DNA of 64,000 nt from Maribacter huludaoensis (GCF_029350945.1 NZ_JARKMS010000001.1:524313-588312); one strand, 5' to 3'. Shown: positions 34,621 through 45,520, counted from the stretch's first letter. Numbers and translations are program-made. The notes: generated by a model not told the origin, from the sequence alone.

Positions 34621-35145
34621 TTATATGATTATTGGCTTCTCTGAAGCCTGACTTGGAGGAGCTTCACGTACCAGAACGGTGTCAAAAATTAGGGCTCCAA
34701 TATCTTTGATAGGTTGATACAAGATAGATTCTGCTTTAGTTTCTTCTGTAATTATATTAAAGGTGCTGTCCATACGATCAATAAAAATGAAAGCGGCGCC
34801 TAATAAAATGGCAACCTTTAAAGTACCGAAAATACCGCCCGCAATTTTATTCAATGTACCAAGCATAGCAAAATTGGCAACTTTGGTCAATAGTTTTCCA
34901 ATTAAATTTACAATGATAATGATAAGCACTAGCGTAATTACAAAGGCAATGATACTCATATTGCGTTCATTCCAATTCAAGTGCTCGGATAAATATTCAC
35001 CTGTGATATATGAAAAATGGATAGCTCCAAAAATACCTGCAACAAGTGCAACAATAGAGGCTATTTCCATAAAAAGTCCGTTCTTATATCCTTTCCATAG
35101 ACCCCATATTAAAGGTAATGCAAGTAAAATATCCAAAAGCCCCAT
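34621..35145 (-). CDS. CvpA-family membrane protein
   Basis: A 174-residue membrane protein with four hydrophobic helices (about 2-17, 24-48, 63-88, 97-122) and a soluble C-terminal tail. It begins MGLLDILLALPLIWGLWKGYKNGLF, the typical CvpA start, and has NKIAGGIFGTLKVAILLGAAF in the last helix. CvpA is required for colicin V export in E. coli and linked to envelope integrity and bile resistance; the mechanism is unknown. Divergent promoters lie between it and the small plus-strand gene at 35227. Confidence 0.9.
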   Translation of the reverse strand: MGLLDILLALPLIWGLWKGYKNGLFMEIASIVALVAGIFGAIHFSYITGEYLSEHLNWNERNMSIIAFVITLVLIIIIVNLIGKLLTKVANFAMLGTLNKIAGGIFGTLKVAILLGAAFIFIDRMDSTFNIITEETKAESILYQPIKDIGALIFDTVLVREAPPSQASEKPIII

Positions 35146-35161
35146 TTATAAAGTGTTTTAA

Positions 35162-35190
35162 CAAATATAGAACTTTGATTTGTACCTTTG
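35162..35190. promoter_or_regulatory. Divergent promoter boxes of cvpA-like gene and 35227 gene
   Basis: Minus strand: TATATTTG at 35169-35162 (TAnnTTTG) with TTG at 35193-35191, 21 bp upstream. Plus strand: TACCTTTG at 35183-35190, 36 bp before the ATG at 35227. The two promoters interleave. Confidence 0.5.
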
Positions 35191-35226
35191 CAAGGTCTGT
35201 AGCATACTACAGTTGATGTTAATATT

Positions 35227-35583
35227 ATGGCTAGGGATATACAATTAAAAGAACGGTGGGAATTATTGGTAGAAAAGCTTTCAGCAAAGTTTTCTGATGG
35301 TGACCCTCTAGAATTAGATGCTATTATTTACTTGGTTGGAGTTCAAGAATTAGGACAGTACCACAGAAAATATAAAAAGGACGATAAGTTAGATTTAATG
35401 CATATAGCTATATGTCGTCTTTTAGAACCTTATGGTTTCTATGAATTTAGTTTTTTCGATGAAGACGGTTGGCCTCATTATAATGTGCTAGAAGAATTAC
35501 CTTCTTTAAAGGCAGGGGAACAAACCGTACTTATGAAAGAAGCTATCGTAAATTATTTTATAGAAAAAGAGTTTATCAAGTAA
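35227..35583 (+). CDS. Conserved hypothetical protein
   Basis: A 118-residue soluble protein rich in aromatic and acidic residues (FSFFDEDGWPHYNVLEELP; GVQELGQYHRKYKKDDKLDLMHIAICRLLEPYGFYEF). It has no signal peptide, helix or known motif. The central HRKYKKDDKLDLMHIAICRLL looks like an alpha-helical binding segment. Its own promoter box is seen and the protein is of normal composition, so it is probably a real gene. No function can be given. It is divergent from the CvpA-like gene and precedes glpK by 227 bp. Confidence 0.7.
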   Translation: MARDIQLKERWELLVEKLSAKFSDGDPLELDAIIYLVGVQELGQYHRKYKKDDKLDLMHIAICRLLEPYGFYEFSFFDEDGWPHYNVLEELPSLKAGEQTVLMKEAIVNYFIEKEFIK

Positions 35584-35792
35584 ACGATTTAAAAAGCCTG
35601 TTATACGTACATTTTTACCTCTACTGGAATAATAGGGAATAATAGCTATGGCAATATGGCCGAGTGCTTTAGTTGATAGGAAGAAATAAGCCTTATGGCA
35701 TGAGGATGTAGTTTTAGTAATAGTAGGTACAAGTCTGCCAATTGTTGCACTGTTCGCTGCTTTGTAATGAGTTTTATTTCCGCTATATTTAG

Positions 35793-37301
<1,509 letters not shown>

Positions 37302-37363
37302 CATAAATATCAATTTTACAATTTATTAATTTTATAGAGCATAGAATAGCATAACACTAGTTC

Positions 37364-37371
37364 TATCTTTG
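37364..37371 (+). promoter_or_regulatory. -7 box of glpD
   Basis: TATCTTTG is a perfect TAnnTTTG match, 69 bp before the preferred ATG of glpD at 37441. It overlaps the TTG at 37369 that a longer frame would use as start, which argues against that start. Confidence 0.45.
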
Positions 37372-37440
37372 CCTATAAATGTTAGGTTTTGGTCCAATAT
37401 AGATCAAAATGAACGTTTTAATCAAAACAGACATCTACTG

Positions 37441-39108
37441 ATGAAGAATATAAAATTTACCAATTTAGAACGTCAAAAAACAATAGATCATCTAGAATCT
37501 GAAGATTTTGATTTAGTAGTAATAGGAGGGGGAATTACCGGCGGCGGTATTGCATTAGATGCTGCATCGCGTGGTTTAAAAGTAGCGGTATTCGAAAAAG
37601 GGGATTTTGCTTCTGGTACCAGTAGTAAGTCTACCAAGCTAATACATGGCGGACTTCGATATTTAAAGCAATTTGATTTTTGGTTGGTTAAAGAAGTGGG
37701 CTCAGAACGTGCAATTGTGCATAAATTGGCGCCTCATTTGGTATTGCCCGAAAAAATGTTACTGCCATTAATAGAAAATGGATCTTATGGTAAATGGTTA
37801 ACATCCATTGGTCTTAAAGTATATGATATTCTTGCTCAGGTAACGGGTGATGATAAGCGAAAGATGCTTGAAAAGAAGGAAGCCTTAAAATTGGAACCAT
37901 TGTTACCCAAAAAAATCTTGAACGGAGCGGGATATTATGCCGAATATAGGACCGATGATGCTCGTTTAACAATCGAAAATATAAAAACTAGCCTTTTGTT
38001 CGGTGCACAAGCATTGAATTATGCCAAGGTAAATGAGTTTATATATGATAACGAAAAAGTTGCCGGGGTCAAAGTTATAGATGAGCTTACGGGTAAGGAA
38101 TTTACGGTTAAATCTAAATATGTGATCAGCGCAGCTGGTCCATGGGTAGATGAATTAAGAAGCCTTAATAATTCTAAAAAAGGAAAACAGCTTCATTTAA
38201 CAAAAGGGGTGCATTTAGTTTTTCCATATGAAAAATTACCTGTAAAACAATCTTGTTATTTTGATATACCAGATGGTAGAATGATGTTTGCCATTCCTAG
38301 AGGTAAAATAACTTATGTGGGTACTACGGATACCAACTATAATGATAATAAGAACAAAGTAAGAACAGATCTTGCCGATGCTATTTATTTGATTTCAGCG
38401 GTTAATAATATGTTCCCTGATATTAATCTTGAATTGGAAGATATAGTTTCCTCTTGGGCAGGGCTTCGTCCGCTTATTCATGAGGAAGGAAAATCAGCTT
38501 CAGAACTTTCCCGAAAAGATGAGATTTTTGTGTCCGATACAGGTTTGATAAGTATAGCTGGTGGTAAATTAACTGGTTATCGTAAGATGGCTGAAAGAGT
38601 GGTTGATCGCATTGCCAAAAAAATGGAAGAGGACCATGACATTAAATTAAAGGAATGTTACACAGAGAAAATATTTTTATGCGGTAATGTAGATTTTAAG
38701 AAATTCAAGCATGTTAAAAAGTACATTGAAGAGGTATATGTAAAAATTAAAGATGACGGTTTTACAAAGCATGATGCTTGGTTTTTGGTAACTAATTACG
38801 GTAAGCAAACAGAGACTATTCTAGAGAATTATAAGGGGATAGTAGAAGCCGATAATTATGTGAGATTGGCCAAAGCAGAATTGGCGTTCGGTATTAATTT
38901 TGAAATGGTACAAACCCCTATGGATTTCTTTATTAGAAGAACAGGGAGACTTTATTTTGATATAGACAGTGTTAGAAAGCTAATGGAGCCTTTACTGGCA
39001 GAGTTTCAAAATAAGTTTAAGGTAAGCGATGAGGTCGTTGAGGATTGGAGGACTACCTTAAACGCGGAATTGAAAGAGCATTCAGATTTTTCTTTAGAAA
39101 GACGTTAA
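37441..39108 (+). CDS. glpD: Glycerol-3-phosphate dehydrogenase (FAD-dependent, aerobic type)
   Basis: A 555-residue flavoprotein oxidising glycerol 3-phosphate to dihydroxyacetone phosphate and passing electrons to quinones. The FAD-binding GGGITGGGIALDAASRGLKVAVFEKGDFASGTSSKSTKLIHGG lies near residues 24-66 (quoted in parts: GGGITGGG, GDFASGTSSKS). The C-terminal domain (about 380-540) is typical. ATG at 37441 (MKNIKFTNLERQ) is chosen because the longer TTG start at 37369 overlaps a promoter. Its stop shares TTAA with the convergent gpsA gene (39105-39108). Together with glpK it makes the glycerol catabolic pair. Confidence 0.95.
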   Translation: MKNIKFTNLERQKTIDHLESEDFDLVVIGGGITGGGIALDAASRGLKVAVFEKGDFASGTSSKSTKLIHGGLRYLKQFDFWLVKEVGSERAIVHKLAPHLVLPEKMLLPLIENGSYGKWLTSIGLKVYDILAQVTGDDKRKMLEKKEALKLEPLLPKKILNGAGYYAEYRTDDARLTIENIKTSLLFGAQALNYAKVNEFIYDNEKVAGVKVIDELTGKEFTVKSKYVISAAGPWVDELRSLNNSKKGKQLHLTKGVHLVFPYEKLPVKQSCYFDIPDGRMMFAIPRGKITYVGTTDTNYNDNKNKVRTDLADAIYLISAVNNMFPDINLELEDIVSSWAGLRPLIHEEGKSASELSRKDEIFVSDTGLISIAGGKLTGYRKMAERVVDRIAKKMEEDHDIKLKECYTEKIFLCGNVDFKKFKHVKKYIEEVYVKIKDDGFTKHDAWFLVTNYGKQTETILENYKGIVEADNYVRLAKAELAFGINFEMVQTPMDFFIRRTGRLYFDIDSVRKLMEPLLAEFQNKFKVSDEVVEDWRTTLNAELKEHSDFSLERR

Positions 39109-40106
39109 TCTAACTTATCGGTTAAATCAAGAAATACCTTTTTAGGGTTTTTATTTTCATAGAGAACTTTATAAACTGCGTCAATTATAGGAGTTTTGAC
39201 CTTTTTTGTAAAGTTCTCTTTTATATTATAAGCACTTTTTGCAGCATAGTATCCTTCGGCGATCATATTCATTTCCATTTGTGCACTTTTTACAGTGTAG
39301 CCCTTTCCGATCATATTGCCGAACATTCTGTTTCGGCTAAATATAGAATATCCGGTAACCAGTAAATCTCCTAAATAGGCAGATTTATTAATGTTACGGT
39401 CTAGCTTATGAATGCGTTTTGTATACCGTTTCATTTCACGAATGGCATTACTCATTAACACACTTTGAAAGTTATCGCCATATCCCAATCCGTGGGCTAT
39501 ACCAGCTGCTATGGCATAGATGTTCTTTAACATAGCAGCATATTCGGTACCGATAATATCTTTGCTTATACTAGTTTTAATATAATTACTGGATAAATTA
39601 TGGGCTATCAATTCTGCCTTTTCAGTATCTGCACAGGCAATGGTCAAATATGATAGGCGCTCCATTGCCACTTCTTCTGCATGGCAAGGGCCTGTAATAA
39701 CACCAATATTTTCAAAAGGAATATCATAAGTAGTATGAAAATGCTCGCCAACTATCAATCCTGATTCTGGCACGATACCTTTAATTGCCGAAAAGATAAT
39801 TTTATCTTTCAAAGAAGCTTCTAATTTTTCTAATTCTCCGACTAAAAATGCAGAAGGAATTGCAAAAATTAAAACATCTGCAAAGTTAGCTGCTTCATTA
39901 ATATCATCTGTCAAGAACAGTTGCTCTGGTTGAAACTCTACGGAAGTAAGGTAATTTGGGTTGTGTTTTTGGGTTTTAATATGCTCAATAGCATCTGCAT
40001 TACGCATATACCAGCCTATTTTTTCTTGATTGTTGGTCAACATTTTTACAATGGCCGTAGCCCAACTTCCTCCTCCTAAAACCGCAAATTTCGCATTCTC
40101 GTTCAT
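39105..40106 (-). CDS. gpsA: Glycerol-3-phosphate dehydrogenase [NAD(P)+]
   Basis: A 333-residue enzyme reducing dihydroxyacetone phosphate to sn-glycerol 3-phosphate for phospholipid synthesis. The Rossmann start is AVLGGGSWATAIVKML (about 8-23); the catalytic Lys lies in AAMLKNIYAIAAG, with ITGPCHAEEV and GYGDNFQS further along. The gene is convergent with glpD, so the catabolic and biosynthetic glycerol-3-phosphate dehydrogenases meet tail to tail. The shared stop sequence is TTAA. The family is standard in length. Confidence 0.95.
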   Translation of the reverse strand: MNENAKFAVLGGGSWATAIVKMLTNNQEKIGWYMRNADAIEHIKTQKHNPNYLTSVEFQPEQLFLTDDINEAANFADVLIFAIPSAFLVGELEKLEASLKDKIIFSAIKGIVPESGLIVGEHFHTTYDIPFENIGVITGPCHAEEVAMERLSYLTIACADTEKAELIAHNLSSNYIKTSISKDIIGTEYAAMLKNIYAIAAGIAHGLGYGDNFQSVLMSNAIREMKRYTKRIHKLDRNINKSAYLGDLLVTGYSIFSRNRMFGNMIGKGYTVKSAQMEMNMIAEGYYAAKSAYNIKENFTKKVKTPIIDAVYKVLYENKNPKKVFLDLTDKLD

Positions 40107-40216
40107 GGTGTAAATTTACCAATTATTTAGATGATCATAATATGATTAGAATCAGTCTTGTAAAAATTTTGGCATGGAGATTGTTTCTAGGTAGGTAACC
40201 TATTAAATGAAATCTT

Positions 40217-41131
40217 ATGAAAACAATAAAACTACTTATAGGATATTTCCTATTGGCAACTTTAATGGTCTCTTGTTATACAGAAGTAATTATTGAAGAT
40301 GATTTTATAGAGGAATCGGCATTCAATACCGATCAAGTTTTACAAAGTTATGATTTATGGTATGTAGATATTAATGCAACTAGAGGTAATGGCGAAGTGC
40401 CTTTTTTGCAAAGGGCATTTACGGTTTCTTTTGATCGCGGAGTGCTTTATGCCAACAATAATATTGTGGGAATTGGTAAAACAGGTGGTGGCTATGGTAT
40501 TGATGTAGGTACTTATGGTACACTTAGGGGTACCGTAGACATAGCTCATGATATTGACGGTTCTTGGTTTTTAGAGGTTTATGCGGTAAACAATAATACA
40601 ATAGAGTTGTACGATGCCGGTACGGATACCTCATACTATCTTAAAGGATATCAGATCAATAACTTTGACTATGATATGGTGTTCTACGACAATATCAATT
40701 ATTTCATACAGGAATATGATGCTTGGGAGAAAATTTACACCAGTGAAGCAGGTGCGTTGAATGATTTTGACAACGAAAATTACTTACAGTTTTTGCCAAG
40801 CTTTTTCAGGTCTTCCGTAAATGCGCCAAATACTAATGTTTCTAATTTACAGTGGGATTTTGAAGGTGAATATCAAGTCTATAATATACAAGGGGATAAC
40901 ACATTAAAAACCTTGACTTTAGATTATGATTTCTTTGGTAACGATTACTTTGAGCTATATGTTATCAATGATAGTACTATAGAACTATACCACCCAGATA
41001 GCGGTACAACGTATGAATTTAGAGGTAGAGGATACCAAGAGTATTTAAAATCTGCAAAAGGTTCTGAAAGTAAAAAAAGAGTTAAATCTTCTAACCCTAC
41101 GATGAAGGTAGAACGTAAGAAGGCAAAATAG
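40217..41131 (+). CDS. Lipoprotein with internal domain duplication, unknown function
   Basis: A 304-residue lipoprotein (signal with LMVSC, Cys20). Two similar beta-rich modules follow: about residues 42-146 and 180-275. Both end with the same pattern, first LEVYAVNNNTIELYDAGTDTS and later ELYVINDSTIELYHPDSGTT, followed by a Tyr-rich closing strand. A Lys/Ser-rich, positively charged tail (about 282-304) ends the protein. I do not recognise a named family; relatives in databases may carry misleading names. It is flanked by gpsA (divergent) and by a terminator at 41152. Confidence 0.8.
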   Translation: MKTIKLLIGYFLLATLMVSCYTEVIIEDDFIEESAFNTDQVLQSYDLWYVDINATRGNGEVPFLQRAFTVSFDRGVLYANNNIVGIGKTGGGYGIDVGTYGTLRGTVDIAHDIDGSWFLEVYAVNNNTIELYDAGTDTSYYLKGYQINNFDYDMVFYDNINYFIQEYDAWEKIYTSEAGALNDFDNENYLQFLPSFFRSSVNAPNTNVSNLQWDFEGEYQVYNIQGDNTLKTLTLDYDFFGNDYFELYVINDSTIELYHPDSGTTYEFRGRGYQEYLKSAKGSESKKRVKSSNPTMKVERKKAK

Positions 41132-41151
41132 TTTTTAGGTTGATTGTCTCA

Positions 41152-41187
41152 AAAGTGTCCTATAAGGTATATATAGGGCACTTTTTT
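41152..41187. terminator. Bidirectional terminator after the 40217 lipoprotein gene
   Basis: A 13-bp stem AAAGTGTCCTATA/TATAGGGCACTTT (one G-T pair) followed by T6 on the plus strand and TTTT on the minus strand. It overlaps the stop codon of the convergent DUF421 gene. Confidence 0.8.
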
Positions 41188-41713
41188 ATGCACTTTTCTT
41201 AACGTCTTCCATTATTATAGAATCAACATCTAATTCTTTGTCCGTATGTAGAACAGAGATATCACCTGTAGTTTCAAATATAACGGCTTTTACTTCAGAG
41301 AGCTGTAGAACGTTTGCTTCACGTAATTTCCCCATTAAATCGGCTTGGCTTACCAATGCTTTTTTTAGGTTCCCTGAAAGAATAGTTCCATTTTCCATTA
41401 ACAGTATTGGTGAATTGGTCATAACCTTTTGTGCCGCATTAGATGATGACAACAATTTAGCGAACAAAGCTTGTAGTCCTGCTAACAAGGCAATTGAAAC
41501 CAAGGCGGGCATTAAACTGGAAACGGGCTTGTTTACCGCATCGGCTAAAATTGATCCCATGGCAATAGTTACTGCAAAGTCAAAACTTGTCATTTTGGCA
41601 AACGTTCTTTTACCGGTTACCCTAGTAATGAACATCATATATAAATAGACAAAGACTGCCGCAATACAAATTTGAAAAACAGTTTTTAAACTAAGTGGGT
41701 CAAAAATTTCCAT
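41186..41713 (-). CDS. DUF421 (YetF-like) membrane protein
   Basis: A 175-residue protein with two to three N-terminal membrane helices (about 11-30, 42-60, 66-85) and a soluble C-terminal domain of about 80 residues. The DUF421 pattern FITRVTGKRTFAKMTSFDFAVTIAMGSILA lies at about 27-57, and the tail has NSPILLMENGTILSGNLKKALVSQADLMGKLR. Members include Bacillus YetF/YrbG; their role is not well known, though some affect germination. Single-gene transcript, ending in a strong terminator shared with the convergent lipoprotein gene. Confidence 0.88.
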   Translation of the reverse strand: MEIFDPLSLKTVFQICIAAVFVYLYMMFITRVTGKRTFAKMTSFDFAVTIAMGSILADAVNKPVSSLMPALVSIALLAGLQALFAKLLSSSNAAQKVMTNSPILLMENGTILSGNLKKALVSQADLMGKLREANVLQLSEVKAVIFETTGDISVLHTDKELDVDSIIMEDVKKSA

Positions 41714-41835
41714 GGTTGAATTTTAGAGGTTGTACACTTTACTTAAGAGTTGAAAAAGTGTATGCATTATGCTTTGCTAAAATTAACACGGTATGGTTTT
41801 AATTGTTTCCTCTATAGGTTATAATACTATTGCAA

Positions 41836-42684
41836 TTAATTATTTTGAAGTCTTTTTTTAAATGCTGATGGATTTTCTCCTGTTACCTTTTTAAAAGTTC
41901 TGTTGAAGTACGACAGACTTTCAAATCCACATTCAAAACAGGTTTCGCTTACATTTTTTCCGTTCAGTAATAAACGTTGCGATTGGCTGATGCGATATTG
42001 ATTTAAGAATTCAATAAAAGTACTACCCGTTGCTTTTTTAAAATAGCGACAGAAAGCAGGTTTGGTCAAATTGCAGAATTTGGCAACTTCATCCACAGAA
42101 ATTTTACCCTGGTAGCGTTCATCGATCAATGCATAAATATCACGAATTCTACTTTGCTCTTTTTTGCTGTATCTGTTTTTGTAAGGTTTTTTATGTAATA
42201 ATTCAAATTCGTTGCTTTGAGAAAGTCTTTTAAGAATATTCATGATAGCCATAAAATATTCAAAAGGTTTTAAGGTGTGGAGTTCTTTTAATAATTCGCC
42301 TACCACTTTTTTAGTTTCTCCATGAAAAGCAATTCCGTATCTGGATAGATCCAATAACCTGTTTAAGTTTTTTAACTCTGGAATAGGGTCTACAAAAGTG
42401 TCTTTAAAAGTAGGTTTAATATGTAAAACCTCTTCACGATAGGTAGTCTTAACACCGTAGTCAAAATTTAGATGTGGTATGTTAGAGCCAATAAGAACCA
42501 AATCTGTTTCTTTATACTCAGAAATGTGGTCTCCTACATGTCTTGTGCCGTTGGCGCCTTCAATATATACCAATTCATATTCCGGATGAAAATGCCAATA
42601 AAAAAGATGGCTAAGTTTAGGGTCATGTAACAGCCTAAACGGGCTTTTAGAAGCGGGGTCAATAGTTTCTAGTTCTACCTTCAT
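41836..42684 (-). CDS. AraC-family transcriptional regulator with cupin sensor
   Basis: A 282-residue regulator. The N-terminal cupin-like sensor holds FYWHFHPEYELVYIEGANGTRHVGDH (about 27-52). The C-terminal AraC DNA-binding domain (about 180-280) has two helix-turn-helix units: ISVDEVAKFCNLTKPAFCRYFKKATGSTF and VSETCFECGFESLSYFNRTFKKVTGENPSAF. It is divergent from the phytanoyl-CoA dioxygenase-family gene at 42832, with 147 bp between, so that gene is the likely target. The inducer is unknown. Confidence 0.92.
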   Translation of the reverse strand: MKVELETIDPASKSPFRLLHDPKLSHLFYWHFHPEYELVYIEGANGTRHVGDHISEYKETDLVLIGSNIPHLNFDYGVKTTYREEVLHIKPTFKDTFVDPIPELKNLNRLLDLSRYGIAFHGETKKVVGELLKELHTLKPFEYFMAIMNILKRLSQSNEFELLHKKPYKNRYSKKEQSRIRDIYALIDERYQGKISVDEVAKFCNLTKPAFCRYFKKATGSTFIEFLNQYRISQSQRLLLNGKNVSETCFECGFESLSYFNRTFKKVTGENPSAFKKRLQNN

Positions 42685-42831
42685 AAGTTTAAATGTAACA
42701 AAATTGCAGTTAAATTTAATGAGGTGTACCTAAAAAATCAATATCGTTCAAATTATGGTCAATACAACGGTAGTTCAAATTGCTAACGCTCAGTAGTTTT
42801 ATAAACATATCAACCATAAAATTCTTAAACG

Positions 42832-43806
42832 ATGCAACAGACAAATAATAAAGTTGAGCAGGGTAATAAAGCGCATAGAGATATGCCAGGTAATCCATCA
42901 ACAGCAACAAGCAGTAAACAAAAATTGAACGATAGATCTAATGGGAAACCACTTCGTGTACTCAGCGAAGAAGATTGGAAATTCTGGATAGAAAATGGGT
43001 ATATAGTAATAAAGAATGCTGTGTCCCTAAAGCAAGCAAAAGCAACTGCAGATTTTCTTTGGGAGTTTGATGAAAAGAGCCCTACAGATTCTTCAACATG
43101 GTACGCTCCGCCAAGGGCAGAAATGCAAATGAAAGAATTAACGGGAACGGGAATGGTTGAGGTGTATAACCATCAACACTTATGGAACAATAGACAAACG
43201 AAAAGAGTATATGATGCCTTTGTAGATGTTTGGGGAACAGAAAAACTTTGGGTGACTATTGATCGTGCAAATTTGAATTTTCCATTGCCGGCAGGTGTAG
43301 ACAAGAAAGGATTTATACATTGGGATTATGACCCGGAAACAAAACCACAAAATGTTCAAGGAGTATTGGCTCTGGCAGACCAAGATGACGAAAATATGGG
43401 AGGCTTTCAATGTATACCGTGGTTATATCGCAATTATGATTCATGGAAACTGACACAGCCAGAGGACCGAGATCGTTTTCAGCCTTCATTGGTTGGTTTA
43501 GAGGATAAAATTGTAAAAGTGAAAATGAAGGCGGGCGATCTGTTAATTTTTAACAGTACGGAACCCCATGGCATTAGACCCAATAAGTCTAAGGATAAAG
43601 TTAGAATAGCACAGTACATTTCAATGATGCCTGCCGAGCCAGAAAATGAAAAAATGCGCCTTTGGAGAGTCAATTCCTGGAAGAACAGAATTGCACCAGA
43701 AGGGTATGCTTTTCCGGGTGATCCACGTAAATGGGAGAAAACCAAATATGATACTGCTAAATTATCACCTTTAGGAGAGAAATTATTGGGATTAAAAGCC
43801 TGGTAG
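42832..43806 (+). CDS. Phytanoyl-CoA dioxygenase (PhyH) family protein
   Basis: A 324-residue non-haem iron(II) and 2-oxoglutarate-dependent oxygenase. The metal triad is visible as HWDYD (H-x-D, about 163-167) and TEPHGIRPN (H about 243, with the Arg that binds 2-oxoglutarate). The N-terminal 45 residues are low-complexity (Asn/Ser/Lys) and probably disordered. PhyH relatives in bacteria hydroxylate amino acids, ectoine or secondary metabolites; the substrate here cannot be inferred. It is next to a divergent AraC-type regulator and is followed by a SulP transporter gene after 82 bp. Confidence 0.88.
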   Translation: MQQTNNKVEQGNKAHRDMPGNPSTATSSKQKLNDRSNGKPLRVLSEEDWKFWIENGYIVIKNAVSLKQAKATADFLWEFDEKSPTDSSTWYAPPRAEMQMKELTGTGMVEVYNHQHLWNNRQTKRVYDAFVDVWGTEKLWVTIDRANLNFPLPAGVDKKGFIHWDYDPETKPQNVQGVLALADQDDENMGGFQCIPWLYRNYDSWKLTQPEDRDRFQPSLVGLEDKIVKVKMKAGDLLIFNSTEPHGIRPNKSKDKVRIAQYISMMPAEPENEKMRLWRVNSWKNRIAPEGYAFPGDPRKWEKTKYDTAKLSPLGEKLLGLKAW

Positions 43807-43860
43807 ACAGATAATATGGTAATATTCTGTTAGTTAGTGGTGAGGCCGGTAAATATGACT

Positions 43861-43868
43861 TATTTTTG
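43861..43868 (+). promoter_or_regulatory. -7 box of the second SulP gene
   Basis: TATTTTTG matches TAnnTTTG and lies 20 bp before the ATG at 43889. No -33 TTG at the usual spacing. It separates this gene from the upstream PhyH gene as its own unit. Confidence 0.45.
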
Positions 43869-43888
43869 CGCCCTTAAATTCATCGAGC

Positions 43889-45520
43889 ATGCAGAAGTAC
43901 CTCAATATTTTCGATTTCAACCAGAAAGTAGATTATAAGAATGAAATTTTAGCAGGATTAACAGTTGCAATGACAATGATTCCTGAATCGTTGATGTTCG
44001 CTATTCTTGCAGGGTTTTCTCCATTAGTAGGTTTGTACGGGGCATTTATAATGGGTTTGGTTACCGCGATATTTGGGGGTAGGCCTGGGTTAATTTCTGG
44101 TGGTGCAGGAGCTACGGTTGTTGTACTCATGGCATTAATGAACTCTCATGGTTTAGAATATGTTTTTGCCGCGGTTGCTATGGCCGGTGTTTTTCAATTA
44201 ATCGTGGGCTTTTTAAAGTTGGGTAAATTTATACGTTTGGTTCCACAGCCGGTTATGTTCGGGTTTGTTAACGGTTTGGCCATTATCATTTTTATGGCTC
44301 AAATGGATCAATTTAAAGTAGGTGTGGGCGATGCCGCAGTTTGGTTAACAGGTACCACATTGTATACCATGGTAGGCTTGGTGCTGTTTACCATTGCAAT
44401 AATTGTTTTTGTTCCTAAACTTACTAAAGCGGTACCAGCTTCATTGATAGGTATTATTGTAGTGTTTTTAATCGTCTATTTTTTAGATATTGAGACCAAA
44501 CAAGTAGTTGATATCATTAATCAAGATACGTTGCCTGGAGAAAAATTAAAGTCACTTAGTGGGTCGTTACCTTCTTTTCACATTCCATCTATTCCTTTTA
44601 CATTAGAAGCTTTTAAGATTATCTTGCCTTATGGATTAATTATGGCTGCTGTTGGTCTTACAGAAGGGCTGTTGACCTTGAATTTGGTAGATGAAATTAC
44701 GAATACCAAAGGTAACAGTAATAGAGAATGTTTGGCACAAGGTGGAGCAAACATATTAAATGGTTTCTTTGGTGGTATGGGCGGTTGTCCAATGATTGCA
44801 CAAACATTGGTTAACCTTTCTGCCGGTTCAAGAGCACGGTTATCTGGTATTATTGCAGCGTTGACCATATTATTGATCATATTGTTCGGTGCCCCGGTAA
44901 TAGAGTTGGTACCTATAGCGGCCTTGGTAGGTGTTATGGTCATGGTTTCCGTTGGTACGTTTGAGTGGGCAAGTTTTAAAGCCCTAAGAAGAATGCCAAG
45001 ATCAGATATTTTTGTAATGATATTGGTTACGTTGATCACGGTATTCCTACATAATTTGGCATTGGCGGTATTGATCGGTGTAATCATTTCGGCATTGGTA
45101 TTCGCTTGGGAAAGTGCCAAGAGAATTAGGGCTAGAAAGTATGTAGATGAGCATGGCGTAAAGCACTATGAAATCTACGGTCCTTTATTCTTTGGTTCCA
45201 CTACGCTTTTTAATGAAAAATTTGATGTACAAGGGGACCCCAGCGAAGTAATTATCGATTTTAAAGAAAGCCGTGTTTCCGACATGAGCGGTATAGAGGC
45301 TTTGAACAAAATTACCGATCGCTATGCCCAAGTAGGTAAAAAGGTTCATTTACGACACTTAAGTAATGATTGTATACGGTTGTTGGCCGCTGCAGATGAC
45401 ATTATCGATGTCAACGTAATGGAAGACCCTACGTACAAAGTTATGGTAGATAAACCTCTTTCCAAGTCAAAGGATGATGATCCAGAAACAAAAAATCCAT
45501 TTAAGCTGTGGGGCTTATAA
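43889..45520 (+). CDS. SulP-family transporter with STAS domain
   Basis: A 543-residue membrane protein with about 11-12 hydrophobic helices (for example AGLTVAMTMIPESLMFAILAGFSPLVGLYGAF-type start, quoted here as PESLMFAILAGFSPLVGLYG) and GGRPGLISGGAGATVVVL. The C-terminal STAS domain (about 440-520) reads VIIDFKESRVSDMSGIEAL, with the Ser of the SpoIIAA-like loop. Sulfate or another small anion is the likely substrate. It differs from the SulP gene at 7137, which is paired with carbonic anhydrase and has a weaker STAS domain. Not in an obvious operon. Confidence 0.92.
   Translation: MQKYLNIFDFNQKVDYKNEILAGLTVAMTMIPESLMFAILAGFSPLVGLYGAFIMGLVTAIFGGRPGLISGGAGATVVVLMALMNSHGLEYVFAAVAMAGVFQLIVGFLKLGKFIRLVPQPVMFGFVNGLAIIIFMAQMDQFKVGVGDAAVWLTGTTLYTMVGLVLFTIAIIVFVPKLTKAVPASLIGIIVVFLIVYFLDIETKQVVDIINQDTLPGEKLKSLSGSLPSFHIPSIPFTLEAFKIILPYGLIMAAVGLTEGLLTLNLVDEITNTKGNSNRECLAQGGANILNGFFGGMGGCPMIAQTLVNLSAGSRARLSGIIAALTILLIILFGAPVIELVPIAALVGVMVMVSVGTFEWASFKALRRMPRSDIFVMILVTLITVFLHNLALAVLIGVIISALVFAWESAKRIRARKYVDEHGVKHYEIYGPLFFGSTTLFNEKFDVQGDPSEVIIDFKESRVSDMSGIEALNKITDRYAQVGKKVHLRHLSNDCIRLLAAADDIIDVNVMEDPTYKVMVDKPLSKSKDDDPETKNPFKLWGL

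Noticed and set aside
37369-37440. TTG start of glpD 24 codons upstream
   Set aside because: TTG lies inside the TATCTTTG promoter box; the ATG at 37441 gives the normal GlpD start.
44629-45120. A 163-codon minus-strand frame inside the second SulP gene
   Set aside because: It is antisense to conserved SulP residues and has no homologue-like features.
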